Assembly (NCBI GenBank): GCA_016744575.1
Contig: JADGEC010000023.1
Location: forward strand, 1 to 35,636
Direction of reading: 5' to 3'
Source: Sulfurimonadaceae bacterium
Lineage (GTDB): Bacteria > Campylobacterota > Campylobacteria > Campylobacterales > Sulfurimonadaceae
DNA: 35,636 nt
This document shows positions 24,843 to 32,991 of this stretch, in pieces; positions within the stretch are counted from its first letter, which is position 1; every line of letters starts with the position of its first letter. The notes under the pieces were generated by a model. The model saw nothing but the letters and a program-made list of their open reading frames with translations, was not told the origin of the DNA and did no database searches. Made by a program: the position numbers and the translations under genes.

Positions 24843-25145
24843 CTAGAGTTGTGTACGGGTTATCTCTTTATAGGCCATGAGCGCTTTATTGCGGACTTCA
24901 AGCATCATCTTCATACTGATCTCTGCTTTATCGATGGCAATAGCAGCCTGGTGGAGGTCTTTGACCTGACCGGTCGCGATATCACTCATCGCTTTCTCGC
25001 TTTTGACCTGGTTCTCATTGACATCACCGATGGCCGACTTTAACTGCTGGGCAAAGTCTGTACCGTCTGTTTGAGGCCCCTGGGCACTTTTTTTACTGAG
25101 CAGGTCAGCTGTGGAGAGGGACCCGATCTTATCTATTTCACTCAA
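24843..25145 (-). CDS. fliE: Flagellar hook-basal body complex protein FliE
   Basis: FliE links the MS ring to the proximal rod of the flagellar basal body. The 100-residue protein has the typical FliE C-terminus (QAAIAIDKAEISMKMMLEVRNKALMAYKEITRTQL) and a less ordered N-terminus containing DFAQQLKSAIGDVN. The start is a TTG (25143-25145) preceded by a strong AAAGGAGG ribosome site 6 nt upstream; no ATG fits. It is the last gene of flgB-flgC-fliE, 12 nt after flgC. Export through the flagellar type III apparatus needs no cleaved signal, and none is seen. Confidence 0.95.
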   Translation of the reverse strand: MSEIDKIGSLSTADLLSKKSAQGPQTDGTDFAQQLKSAIGDVNENQVKSEKAMSDIATGQVKDLHQAAIAIDKAEISMKMMLEVRNKALMAYKEITRTQL

Positions 25146-25157
25146 AACCTACCTCCT

Positions 25158-25652
25158 TTATGTCTGCATACTTTGGATGACACTGTTGGCCATATCTTTG
25201 GCGCTTTCAAAGGCTGCTACATTAGCCTGATATGCACGTGTCGCTTCTACTAGATCGGCCATTTCGATCACAGGATTAATATTTGGGTAGGCGACATAGC
25301 CATTCGCATCAGCATCAGGATGTGATGGGTCATGCTTCATCGTCGGCCCTTTATCGTCACGGACGATCTTATCGACTACTACACTCATTATAGCAGGATT
25401 CACTTTTTTGCCCATATCACCTTCACCCAGGGGGTCGCTGTAGCCTAGAGAGGAATCCTGGGCATGTAGGGTCTGTTTCAAGAGCTGATCGAAGTCCATC
25501 GCCTTGAAGACGACTTCACGACGACGGTAGGGACCACCCTCTTCAGTACGTGTTGTCTGGGCATTGGCGATATTGGAACTGATGGTGTTGACACGGACCC
25601 GCTGAGCAGAGAGTCCGTAACCGCTGATATCAAAACTACTGAGATAACTCAT
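25158..25652 (-). CDS. flgC: Flagellar basal-body rod protein FlgC
   Basis: FlgC is a proximal rod component. The 164-residue protein starts SYLSSFDISGYGLSAQRVRVNTISSNIANAQTTRTEEGGPYRRREVVF, the rod-protein signature with the SNIANAxTT motif. It ends VEATRAYQANVAAFESAKDMANSVIQSMQT, the C-terminal heptad region shared by axial flagellar proteins. There are two ATG codons in a row; the second (25652) is better spaced from AAAGGA, and the first (25655) is possible. It lies 8-11 nt after flgB and 12 nt before fliE, clearly one operon. Confidence 0.96.
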   Translation of the reverse strand: MSYLSSFDISGYGLSAQRVRVNTISSNIANAQTTRTEEGGPYRRREVVFKAMDFDQLLKQTLHAQDSSLGYSDPLGEGDMGKKVNPAIMSVVVDKIVRDDKGPTMKHDPSHPDADANGYVAYPNINPVIEMADLVEATRAYQANVAAFESAKDMANSVIQSMQT

Positions 25653-25663
25653 CATCTATCCTT

Positions 25664-26095
25664 TTACTGTGTCTTCGATGAGGCATCGATGACACTTTTA
25701 TAGATCGTGGTGCCTTTTTTCTTGGCAGCAAGTAGTGCGTTGAACATTATCGAGTTTTTGGACATCTCTGTGGTCTCGACATCGATATCCACACTATTGC
25801 CGTCATTTCGCGCGCCATGTCCGTCACGGAAAAAGGTGATAGCGCTGGTGGAACCTTGGCTTTTTTTGCTAGTGAGGTGTCTGTTGTCAGTTTGGGCCAT
25901 CTCCAGCTGTTTTGTACCACTTTCAAATATCTCTGCTTTTCTTTGAGCTAACATACTTTCAAAATGGACATCACGCGGCCTATAGAAGGGTGTATCGGCA
26001 TTGGCGATGTTCGATGCGATCATATCTTGACGTTGTGCACGGTAGTCAAGTGCCTTGTTCATCAGTTCATGGGCGCGAGTAGGTTCGATACTCAT
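25664..26095 (-). CDS. flgB: Flagellar basal-body rod protein FlgB
   Basis: FlgB is a proximal rod protein. The 143-residue product begins MSIEPTRAHELMNKALDYRAQRQDMIASNIANADTPFYRPRDVHFE, the FlgB signature, and ends NALLAAKKKGTTIYKSVIDASSKTQ. The frame is open 44 codons further upstream, but ATG 26095 is preceded by AAAGAGGAG and the sigma-54 promoter lies inside the open stretch, so the longer form is rejected. It heads the flgB-flgC-fliE operon. Confidence 0.95.
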   Translation of the reverse strand: MSIEPTRAHELMNKALDYRAQRQDMIASNIANADTPFYRPRDVHFESMLAQRKAEIFESGTKQLEMAQTDNRHLTSKKSQGSTSAITFFRDGHGARNDGNSVDIDVETTEMSKNSIMFNALLAAKKKGTTIYKSVIDASSKTQ

Positions 26096-26125
26096 CACAG
26101 ACTCCTCTTTAGTATGACTATAGCA

Positions 26126-26142
26126 AGCAATTATCATTCCAG
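26126..26142 (-). promoter_or_regulatory. Sigma-54 (RpoN) promoter of flgB-flgC-fliE
   Basis: The minus strand reads CTGGAATGATAATTGCT, which matches 15 of 17 positions of the consensus YTGGCACGRNNNTTGCW. The -24 GG and -12 GC are separated by exactly 10 nt. The predicted transcript would begin near 26115, giving a leader of about 20 nt with the AAAGAGGAG ribosome site before the flgB ATG. Basal-body genes under RpoN control by the FlgS/FlgR system are known in Campylobacter and Helicobacter. Confidence 0.8.
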
Positions 26143-26330
26143 TAAGTCTTGATATAAACACTTCAAGAAAGAGGATCTTCAGAGCGAAAAAGATAAAATC
26201 CGTTAATAAATATATATTAAATAACAAAAGTGATTTTCCCGTGATTTTTGCCTTGATTGGCAGTCAGAGAGATCATAGAAGGTACTGTGAGTCGATGCAA
26301 ACTATCTCCCTTTTCCGTGCTCATGATACT

Positions 26331-26364
26331 TATACATTTTTTGACTACGACGTAGTCCGGGAGG
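26331..26364 (+). promoter_or_regulatory. ftsW leader: -10-like box, hairpin and ribosome site
   Basis: TATACA (26331-26336) is a -10-like box. A perfect GACTAC-GAC-GTAGTC hairpin (26343-26357) then lies immediately before GGGAGG (26359-26364), the ribosome site for the GTG start of ftsW. The hairpin could influence ribosome access. The rest of the 26143-26330 spacer shows only A/T-rich tracts. Confidence 0.35.
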
Positions 26365-26370
26365 ATCTCG

Positions 26371-27549
26371 GTGCCAGATAAGAAGCTTTTTATACTTACC
26401 GGTGCCTTGATCACCATAGGGATCATACTCTCCTATACACTCTCGTCTTATGTCGTCTTACTTCTGGGTTATGATGATTTTCATTTTGTCCTCAGGCAAA
26501 TGATCTTTGGGGTGCTCTCTATCTTGATCATGTGGTCACTCGCACAGCTAGATCCCGATGTTTGGTTGCATCGTTTGGGGCTACTGCTCTTCTTTGGTGG
26601 GATGCTGTTGATGGTCACCATGCCCTTTATGCCCTCGTATTTGGTCTCGGAGGTGGGTGGTGCGAAACGCTGGATAAAGGTCCTTGGCTTCTCCCTAGCT
26701 CCGGTGGAGTTCTTTAAAGTCGGTTTTGTCTATTTTCTTGCCTGGAGTTTTTCGCGTAAATTGGGGCATCATGGGGATATGGGCGTCTTTGCGGAATTGA
26801 AGCGCTTTCTTCCTTATGCGTTTATCTTCATCCTGGTGATGTTTCTGATAGCTTTTATGCAAAATGACCTGGGACAGGTAGTAGTGCTTGGGCTTACGCT
26901 GGTCTTTATGCTCTTTTTTGCGGGTAGCAGTTTTAAGTTCTTTTTCACACTCTTGTTGACCGCACTGCTCTTTTTTCTCTTTTTCATCATGTCGGCACCG
27001 CACCGTATTGAGCGGATAAAGTCCTGGTGGGCGTCTGCTCAGGGATTTGTACTGACACTCTTTCCAGACTCCATCGCCGAACACCTACGCGTGGAAGTGA
27101 TCGAGGAGCCCTACCAGATAGGTCACTCACTCAATGCCATCCATAATGGTGGCCTGTTTGGGACGGGCTTGGGTAATGGGACGTTTAAGATGGGCTTTCT
27201 TAGTGAGGTCCATACAGACTTCATCCTCTCTGGTCTTGCGGAGGAGTTTGGCTTTTTTGGTCTTTTACTGGTGACGCTGCTCTTTATCTGGACCCTGCAG
27301 CGTATTTTCAAAGTGGCTAATCGGACTCAGGTGAGTGTATACTATCTTTTTAGTATGGGAGTCGGACTGCTTATAGCCTTTGCTTTTATGATCAACGCCT
27401 ATGGTATCAGTGGTCTGACACCGATCAAAGGGATCTCCGTACCGTTTTTAAGTTACGGCGGGTCCGCTCTGCTTGCGACGTCGGTCGGGATCGGCATGGT
27501 GTTGATGATATCGAGGAGTGTCGATATGATCTCAAAGCCTCCGAAGTAG
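26371..27549 (+). CDS. ftsW: Cell division peptidoglycan polymerase FtsW (SEDS family)
   Basis: FtsW polymerises septal peptidoglycan glycan strands from lipid II together with FtsI. The 392-residue protein is highly hydrophobic, with about ten membrane segments. It has the SEDS-conserved stretch GAKRWIKVLGFSLAPVEFFKVGFVYFLAW (the family's S-x-Q-P-x-E-x-x-K region appears here as SLAPVEFFK). The periplasmic loop has EEPYQIGHSLNAIHNGGLFGTGLGNG, and the C-terminal signature is PIKGISVPFLSYGGSAL. The start is GTG 26371 with GGGAGG upstream. murG follows 28 nt downstream. The SLAP in place of the more usual S-x-Q-P is a small departure. Confidence 0.93.
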   Translation: MPDKKLFILTGALITIGIILSYTLSSYVVLLLGYDDFHFVLRQMIFGVLSILIMWSLAQLDPDVWLHRLGLLLFFGGMLLMVTMPFMPSYLVSEVGGAKRWIKVLGFSLAPVEFFKVGFVYFLAWSFSRKLGHHGDMGVFAELKRFLPYAFIFILVMFLIAFMQNDLGQVVVLGLTLVFMLFFAGSSFKFFFTLLLTALLFFLFFIMSAPHRIERIKSWWASAQGFVLTLFPDSIAEHLRVEVIEEPYQIGHSLNAIHNGGLFGTGLGNGTFKMGFLSEVHTDFILSGLAEEFGFFGLLLVTLLFIWTLQRIFKVANRTQVSVYYLFSMGVGLLIAFAFMINAYGISGLTPIKGISVPFLSYGGSALLATSVGIGMVLMISRSVDMISKPPK

Positions 27550-27577
27550 TCATGAGATATTTAGTTAAGGGGTGCAT

Positions 27578-28594
27578 ATGAGGTTTGTCATAACAGGTGG
27601 AGGTACGGGCGGTCATCTAGTCATCGCGGCTGTTTTGGAGAAAGTACTTTCGCAAAGAGGCCATGAGGTGATCTTTATTGGCTCCTCTTCAGGGCAGGAC
27701 CGTATGTGGTTTGAGAAAGGTAGTGGTTTCACACACACCTATTTCCTGCCGACGACCGGGGTGGTCAATCAAAAAGGTCTGGGTAAAGTAGCCGCTTTAT
27801 GGCGTATTGGGAAAGCGTTTATGCGCTCACGAGCACTGTTAAAAGAGTTTGATGCTGTGGGTGTCATCAGTGTAGGAGGGTTCTCGGCAGCACCGGCATC
27901 TTTTGCGGCATTGAGTCGAAGAGTACCGCTTTTCATCCATGAACAAAATGCTGAGACAGGTCGCCTAAATGCGCTTTTGAAGCCTTACGCCAGAGTGTTC
28001 TTCAGCTCCTATGAGCCAACATCGCCGGTGAAGGCTTATCCGGTCAATAAGGTGCTTTTTGAGAAGGCGAGGTTACGTACATCGCTGCAGCGTATCATCT
28101 TCTTAGGTGGTTCACAGGGTGCGACTTATATCAATGATCTCGCCCTCTCTATAGCTCCTTTGTTGCAAAAACGCGGCATAGCGATCATCCATCAGTGCGG
28201 AGAACGTGATCTGGCACGGCTGCAAAGCGCTTATGCAGAGATGGGTATCGAGGTGGAGTTGATGGCATTTAGTAAAAAACTGCCAGACCTGCTAGAACGA
28301 AGTGACTTTGCGATCAGTCGTGCAGGTGCGAGTACACTTTGGGAGCTTTGCGCAAACGGTCTGCCGGCTTTTTTCATCCCTTACCCTTACGCGGCAGCAG
28401 ATCATCAGTACTATAACGCCCAGTTCATCGTACAAAAAGAGCTTGGCTGGAGTGAGCGGCAGGGTGACACACTTAAGCAGAAGCTCATAGCTGTCCTTGA
28501 TGAGGAGCTGAGTTCAAGAAGTAAGAAGCTTATGGACCTTATCGAACCTGAAGGTGCAGAGAAGATCATAGAAGTAATAGAAAGCGAGGTATAG
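27578..28594 (+). CDS. murG: UDP-GlcNAc:lipid I N-acetylglucosaminyltransferase MurG
   Basis: MurG adds GlcNAc to lipid I on the inner face of the membrane, giving lipid II, the substrate of FtsW. The 338-residue GT28 protein has the N-terminal GGGTGGHL loop (residues 7-14), IHEQNAETGRLN, the second glycine-rich loop FLGGSQGATYIN, and the UDP-binding C-terminal RAGASTLWELCANGLPAFFIPYPYAAADHQYYNA. I chose ATG 27578 over the GTG two codons earlier because AAGGGG precedes it and the Rossmann strand begins MRFVITGGG. It lies in an ftsW-murG-dedA unit, with only 1 nt to the next start. Confidence 0.96.
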   Translation: MRFVITGGGTGGHLVIAAVLEKVLSQRGHEVIFIGSSSGQDRMWFEKGSGFTHTYFLPTTGVVNQKGLGKVAALWRIGKAFMRSRALLKEFDAVGVISVGGFSAAPASFAALSRRVPLFIHEQNAETGRLNALLKPYARVFFSSYEPTSPVKAYPVNKVLFEKARLRTSLQRIIFLGGSQGATYINDLALSIAPLLQKRGIAIIHQCGERDLARLQSAYAEMGIEVELMAFSKKLPDLLERSDFAISRAGASTLWELCANGLPAFFIPYPYAAADHQYYNAQFIVQKELGWSERQGDTLKQKLIAVLDEELSSRSKKLMDLIEPEGAEKIIEVIESEV

Positions 28595-28595
28595 T

Positions 28596-29210
28596 ATGTT
28601 AGCAGAGATGGCACAGTGGTTGGTCGATATCATCTTCGATATGGGTTATTGGGGGATCTTCCTTCTGATGGGAATAGAGAGTTCGTTTGTCCCTTTTCCA
28701 AGTGAGATCATCCTTATTCCCGCAGGTTACCTTGCGGCTAAGGGTGATATGAACGTAGTCATGGTGTTTATCGCTTCTTTGGGTGGTTCGTTGACTGGAG
28801 CACTTATCAACTATTATGGTGCGTTATGGATAGGACGTAGTGTCTTGGAGAGTTATGGTAAATACTTCTTCATCAAACCTGCCGCACTGCATAAGATGGA
28901 TGACTTCTTTGAGAAACATGGTCATATCTCGACTTTCACAGGCCGTCTGATCCCTGGTATACGCCAGCTCATCTCGATCCCTGCGGGCTTGACCCGAATG
29001 GACATGAAGACCTTCCTTCTCTATACGTCTTTGGGCGCTGGGATCTGGAGTATCATCTTGATCGCGCTAGGTTACTCCATCGGTGAGAACGAGGAACTGA
29101 TAAAAGAGTATTTACATCAAATAACTTATATAGTCGTTGTCAGTATGCTCTTTTTACTGGCGACGTATTTCTATTTTCATAAAAGAAAGCAACGCAAGAG
29201 TAAAGATTAG
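28596..29210 (+). CDS. DedA family integral membrane protein
   Basis: A 204-residue membrane protein with the DedA/VTT signature: ESSFVPFPSEIILIPAGYLAA near residues 28-48, GSLTGALINYYGALWIGR, and the conserved TFTGRLIPGIRQLISIPAGLTRMD with two arginines. About five hydrophobic segments are visible and the tail is basic (HKRKQRKSKD). Some DedA proteins help recycle the undecaprenyl-phosphate carrier or flip other phospholipids. Placement directly after murG (1 nt gap) would fit a carrier-lipid role, but that is inference. Confidence 0.92.
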   Translation: MLAEMAQWLVDIIFDMGYWGIFLLMGIESSFVPFPSEIILIPAGYLAAKGDMNVVMVFIASLGGSLTGALINYYGALWIGRSVLESYGKYFFIKPAALHKMDDFFEKHGHISTFTGRLIPGIRQLISIPAGLTRMDMKTFLLYTSLGAGIWSIILIALGYSIGENEELIKEYLHQITYIVVVSMLFLLATYFYFHKRKQRKSKD

Positions 29211-29405
29211 GGTACATCTAAAGACCCTTCGAGAGGTCAAATAAGCCGCAAGCTTCCGATTTAAACTCTTTTGAATCACCTACGGAAGCTCCTATAAGAC
29301 TTTAAATGCAAGACCTCACACCTTCTATGACCTCTGATGAGATACAGGATTATTAGAGGTAGCCTTAGTTATAATCGCGACAATTTAACGCGAAGAGTAG
29401 TAACG
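29211..29405 (+). promoter_or_regulatory. alaS upstream region: nested inverted repeats and -10 box
   Basis: AGCTTCCG (29251-29258) is complementary to CGGAAGCT (29283-29290), and GAGGTC (29233-29238) to GACCTC (29312-29317), so the region can fold as one extended stem that might terminate the murG-dedA message. TATAAT at 29370-29375 is a good -10 box for alaS, with a predicted leader of roughly 24 nt containing AAGAG before the ATG. Confidence 0.5.
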
Positions 29406-31961
29406 ATGGACGTCAGAGAAGCCTATTTAACATATTTTGAATCCAAGCAGCATGCCCGTGTAGAGAGCGCACCACTGGTGCCTGACGATGCGACACTGCT
29501 GTTTAACAATGCCGGAATGGTCCCTTTTAAATCGATCTTTACTGGTGAAGTACCGATCCCTCAAAACCCCAGAGCGACCTCATGTCAGACCTGTGTACGT
29601 GCCGGGGGTAAGCATAATGATCTCGAAAACGTCGGTCATACTGCCCGCCACCACACTTTTTTCGAGATGCTTGGTAACTTCAGTTTCGGTGATTACTTCA
29701 AAGAAGAGGCTATTGCAGAAGCATGGGAGTTCATCACTAAAGTCCTAGACCTCGACCAATCCAAACTTTGGGTGACTGTCCATGACAGTGATGATGAGGC
29801 ATTCGAATTCTGGCAGAAGCATATCTCCAAAGACCGTATCAAACGTCTGGGTGATGCAGATAACTTCTGGCAGATGGGTGAGACTGGACCGTGTGGACCA
29901 TGTTCGGAGATCTTTTTCGATCAGGGTGCCGAGCAGTTTAGCGGTGAAGAGGACTATCTTGGTGGTGAGGGCGATCGTTTCTTAGAGATCTGGAACCTTG
30001 TCTTCATGCAGTATGAGCGTGACAAGAAAGGGGAGTTTACCCCGCTTCCAAAACCATCCATCGATACGGGGATGGGTCTTGAACGTGTAGTCGCTATCAA
30101 AGAGGGTGTATCAAGTAATTATGATTCGACACTCTTTATGCCGATCATCGACCTGGTAGCACAGATGACGGGTAAGCCGTACAGCTATGCAGGCGGTGTC
30201 TCATATCGTGTCATCGCAGATCACATCCGTACTGCTCTATTCTTGTTGGCGCAGGGTGTGAACTTCTCCAATGAGGGAAGAGGATACGTGCTTCGTCGTA
30301 TTTTACGTCGCGCAGTACGTCATGGATATCTGCTGGGCCTTACGAAACCGTTTATGTACAAGCTTGTCGATGTGGTCGTCGAGATGATGAAGGGTGCTTA
30401 TCCGTATCTTGCAGAGAAGTCAGCTGCTGTCAAAGAGCAGATAAAGCTCGAGGAGCAGCGCTTCTTCAAGACTATTGCGATGGGGATAGAGCTCTTTAAT
30501 GAAGAGTTGAAGAACACTGATGAGGTCTTTAGTGGTGAAGTGGCCTTCAAACTCTATGATACCTTCGGTTTCCCTCTGGACCTTACAGAAGACATGCTTC
30601 GCGAGAAAGCGTTGAAGCTTGACACAGCAAAGTTCGATGCGTTGATGAAAATACAGCGTGAACGCGCGAAGGCTGCCTGGAAAGGCAGTGGTGATACTCA
30701 TGTAGAAGGGGACTTCAAAGCACTTCTCGAGCAGTTTGGCGAGAACAGTTTTGTGGGTTATGAAGGGATGTCGGCAGAGTCTAAAGTACTGGCACTCCTA
30801 AGTGAGGAGTTCTCGATAGTCGATGCTCTTCACAGTGAACAAAAAGGCTGGGTACTGCTTGATAATACTCCATTTTATGCAGAGAGCGGCGGTCAATCTG
30901 GAGATAGAGGTGGACTTGGCGATCAAGCTGAAGTGACTGAGACTCGGAAGTTTCATGGGCTGAACCTTTCTCACATCCATGTCGAAAATACGATCAGTGT
31001 TGGTGATATGGTGACTTCGTATGTCGACCGTGACCGTCTGGAGATAGAGAAACATCATTCGGCAACGCACCTTTTACATGCGGCCTTGTATGACTTACTG
31101 GGTGATCATATCTCACAGGCTGGCTCTTTTAATGATGCCAGACGCCTGCGTTTTGACTTCTCTCATCCTAAAGCGATGAGTGCGGCAGAGGTCGCTGAGG
31201 TAGAAGAGCAGGTCAATATGATGGTCCTGCGTAATATCTCCAGAGTGACGGCTGAGATGAGTATCGCTGAAGCTAAGAACAGCGGTGCCAAAGCACAGTT
31301 TGGGGAGAAGTACGGTGATAGTGTCCGTGTAGTCAGTTTTGGTGACGCTTCAGTCGAACTCTGTGGCGGTACCCATGTAGATAATAGTGCTTCCATCGGA
31401 ACGTTTGTCATCGTCAAAGAGAGTGGAGTCAGTGCGGGAGTACGTCGGATAGAAGCGGTCTGTGGTAATGCTGCCTATAACTACTTAAAAGCGCAGCGTC
31501 ATGATCTTCGCGCAGCGGAAGAGGCGGTCAAAAACCGTGATATCATCGCTGGAGTCGAACGTCTTAAAGAGCAGATAAAGAGTTTGAAGAGTGAACTACA
31601 TGACGCTCAGAGTGCAGTTAAAGAGGAGCTTGCAGTCGAGGTCATCAATGGCGTGACAGTGATCGTCGAAGAGATCAAGAGCGGTGACGTGAAGACACGG
31701 ATCGATGAGCTGAAAAATGCCCATCCGGCTGTAGCAGCGATGCTGTTTCAGGTCAAAGGCAATAAAGTGATCATAGCTGCAGGTATAAAAGAGGCTTCTG
31801 TCAAAGCTGGTGACTGGATCAAAGCGGTCGCACCGATCTTAGGCGGTGGTGGCGGTGGTCGACCGGATTTCGCGCAGGCGGGCGGTAAAGACCCTTCAAA
31901 GTTACCTGAGGCCAAAGTAGCAGCAGCAGCGTTCATCAAAGCGGGCTTAGAGACATCATGA
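29406..31961 (+). CDS. alaS: Alanyl-tRNA synthetase
   Basis: AlaRS charges tRNA(Ala). The 851-residue protein has the class II catalytic core ([35 protein letters not shown], then [21 protein letters not shown]). Next comes the editing domain with the zinc/catalytic [11 protein letters not shown] and [13 protein letters not shown], then a coiled-coil linker, and the C-terminal C-Ala domain ending [18 protein letters not shown]. Length is typical. I start it at ATG 29406 ([19 protein letters not shown]). The open frame reaches 29337, but that stretch holds the TATAAT box. The TGA overlaps the next gene's ATG by 4 nt (ATGA), suggesting coupling. Confidence 0.97.
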   Translation: MDVREAYLTYFESKQHARVESAPLVPDDATLLFNNAGMVPFKSIFTGEVPIPQNPRATSCQTCVRAGGKHNDLENVGHTARHHTFFEMLGNFSFGDYFKEEAIAEAWEFITKVLDLDQSKLWVTVHDSDDEAFEFWQKHISKDRIKRLGDADNFWQMGETGPCGPCSEIFFDQGAEQFSGEEDYLGGEGDRFLEIWNLVFMQYERDKKGEFTPLPKPSIDTGMGLERVVAIKEGVSSNYDSTLFMPIIDLVAQMTGKPYSYAGGVSYRVIADHIRTALFLLAQGVNFSNEGRGYVLRRILRRAVRHGYLLGLTKPFMYKLVDVVVEMMKGAYPYLAEKSAAVKEQIKLEEQRFFKTIAMGIELFNEELKNTDEVFSGEVAFKLYDTFGFPLDLTEDMLREKALKLDTAKFDALMKIQRERAKAAWKGSGDTHVEGDFKALLEQFGENSFVGYEGMSAESKVLALLSEEFSIVDALHSEQKGWVLLDNTPFYAESGGQSGDRGGLGDQAEVTETRKFHGLNLSHIHVENTISVGDMVTSYVDRDRLEIEKHHSATHLLHAALYDLLGDHISQAGSFNDARRLRFDFSHPKAMSAAEVAEVEEQVNMMVLRNISRVTAEMSIAEAKNSGAKAQFGEKYGDSVRVVSFGDASVELCGGTHVDNSASIGTFVIVKESGVSAGVRRIEAVCGNAAYNYLKAQRHDLRAAEEAVKNRDIIAGVERLKEQIKSLKSELHDAQSAVKEELAVEVINGVTVIVEEIKSGDVKTRIDELKNAHPAVAAMLFQVKGNKVIIAAGIKEASVKAGDWIKAVAPILGGGGGGRPDFAQAGGKDPSKLPEAKVAAAAFIKAGLETS

Positions 31962-32431
31962 CAGCACTATACGAACAGTTCCCACAACTTATACTCTTTT
32001 TACATGTCATCAGTGCAGTCGTCTGGGTCGGTGGTATGATCGCAATGCGTTTTGCAGCGCATCACTCCTTCATGGAGCTGGAACCGCCGTTACGGCTAGC
32101 AAGGACAGCGCATGCGCTGAAACGTCTCTTTGCGATAGTCGCGCCATTTATCATCATCTTGCTCTTTACGGCTTTGGTCATGGCGATCGGTATTGGACTG
32201 CATCAGAGTGAGGATAAGGTGACTGCTTTTGCCAAAGAGGGCATTTGGATGGTCATGGCGATCAACTATCTTCTGATGGTCTTCCGTCGTAATGCGGCGC
32301 AAAGACTTATAGAGGGCGGTGATATGGCATCTGCCAAGTCTAGACTCGCTCCTATTGGAGCCTATATGGTCCCTCTGAACATCGTCTTGGGAATCATCGC
32401 TATCTATCTGGGTGCGACACTGCGTTACTGA
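31958..32431 (+). CDS. Four-helix integral membrane protein, HemJ/CopD-like
   Basis: A 157-residue protein with four hydrophobic segments (about residues 9-30, 57-80, 92-112, 132-154). The first helix carries [22 protein letters not shown], a His-x(6)-Trp-x-Gly-Gly pattern seen in the HemJ (oxygen-independent protoporphyrinogen oxidase) and CopD/DUF2269-like membrane families. A haem- or metal-linked role is possible, but I would not assign HemJ without a profile search. It overlaps alaS by 4 nt, and maf starts 3 nt after its stop, so the three genes form a tight unit. Confidence 0.75.
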   Translation: MTALYEQFPQLILFLHVISAVVWVGGMIAMRFAAHHSFMELEPPLRLARTAHALKRLFAIVAPFIIILLFTALVMAIGIGLHQSEDKVTAFAKEGIWMVMAINYLLMVFRRNAAQRLIEGGDMASAKSRLAPIGAYMVPLNIVLGIIAIYLGATLRY

Positions 32432-32434
32432 TCG

Positions 32435-32980
32435 ATGATCCGGCTAGCTTCATCTTCTCAGACTCGTGCCATACTCTTGCAGCAGGCGGGTATAGACTTC
32501 ATACAGGAATCGGCAGAGTTTGATGAAGATGCCATAGTCGCATCTTCGCCTAAAGACTTTGTCTATCAGGCTACACAGGGAAAGTTCGATGCAGCCATGA
32601 GAGCTTTTGGCTGCGAGGACTACCCTCTACTTGTCGCAGATACGGTCGTCACTTCACAAGGGTTGATCCTTCGTAAAGCTCGTTGTGTGGATGATGCCAG
32701 AAATATCTTGATGACACAAAGTGGTAATATAACATCTATTGTGACCTGTTTGATATATAATACTCCACAATTAAGACTCATAGATATCTCATCTACCGAT
32801 TATCTTTTTGATAAGTTTGATATGGATGACCTTGACCGTTACCTGGAATCAGGTCTATGGCGCGGAAAAGCCGGTGCCTGCATGGTCGAGGGTTTCTGCA
32901 AGTCCTATATCAAAGAAGTACGAGGATATGAGAGTACCGCTATGGGACTTAGTATCGAGGTATTTAAACCATATTTATAA
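32435..32980 (+). CDS. maf: Maf-family nucleotide pyrophosphatase
   Basis: Maf proteins hydrolyse non-canonical nucleoside triphosphates (dTTP/UTP or m7GTP types) to monophosphates. The 181-residue protein starts IRLASSSQTRAILLQQAGIDF, the family's N-terminal signature. It has the catalytic Asp in LLVADTVVTSQG (about residues 64-75), and ends near AGACMVEGFCKSYIKEVRGYESTAMGLSIE. The middle arm with GKFDAAMRAFG is a little divergent, so the substrate class is uncertain. Maf near alaS is known in Campylobacter; here a membrane-protein gene lies between them. Confidence 0.9.
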   Translation: MIRLASSSQTRAILLQQAGIDFIQESAEFDEDAIVASSPKDFVYQATQGKFDAAMRAFGCEDYPLLVADTVVTSQGLILRKARCVDDARNILMTQSGNITSIVTCLIYNTPQLRLIDISSTDYLFDKFDMDDLDRYLESGLWRGKAGACMVEGFCKSYIKEVRGYESTAMGLSIEVFKPYL

Positions 32981-32991
32981 AGGAGTTCACG

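Noticed and set aside
25664-26227. Longer flgB frame starting at 26227
   Set aside because: The extra 44 residues are hydrophobic and unlike FlgB. The stretch contains the sigma-54 promoter, and a strong ribosome site precedes ATG 26095.
29337-29405. N-terminal extension of alaS
   Set aside because: The 23 extra codons cover the TATAAT box, and AlaRS proteins begin at the MDVREAYL-like segment.
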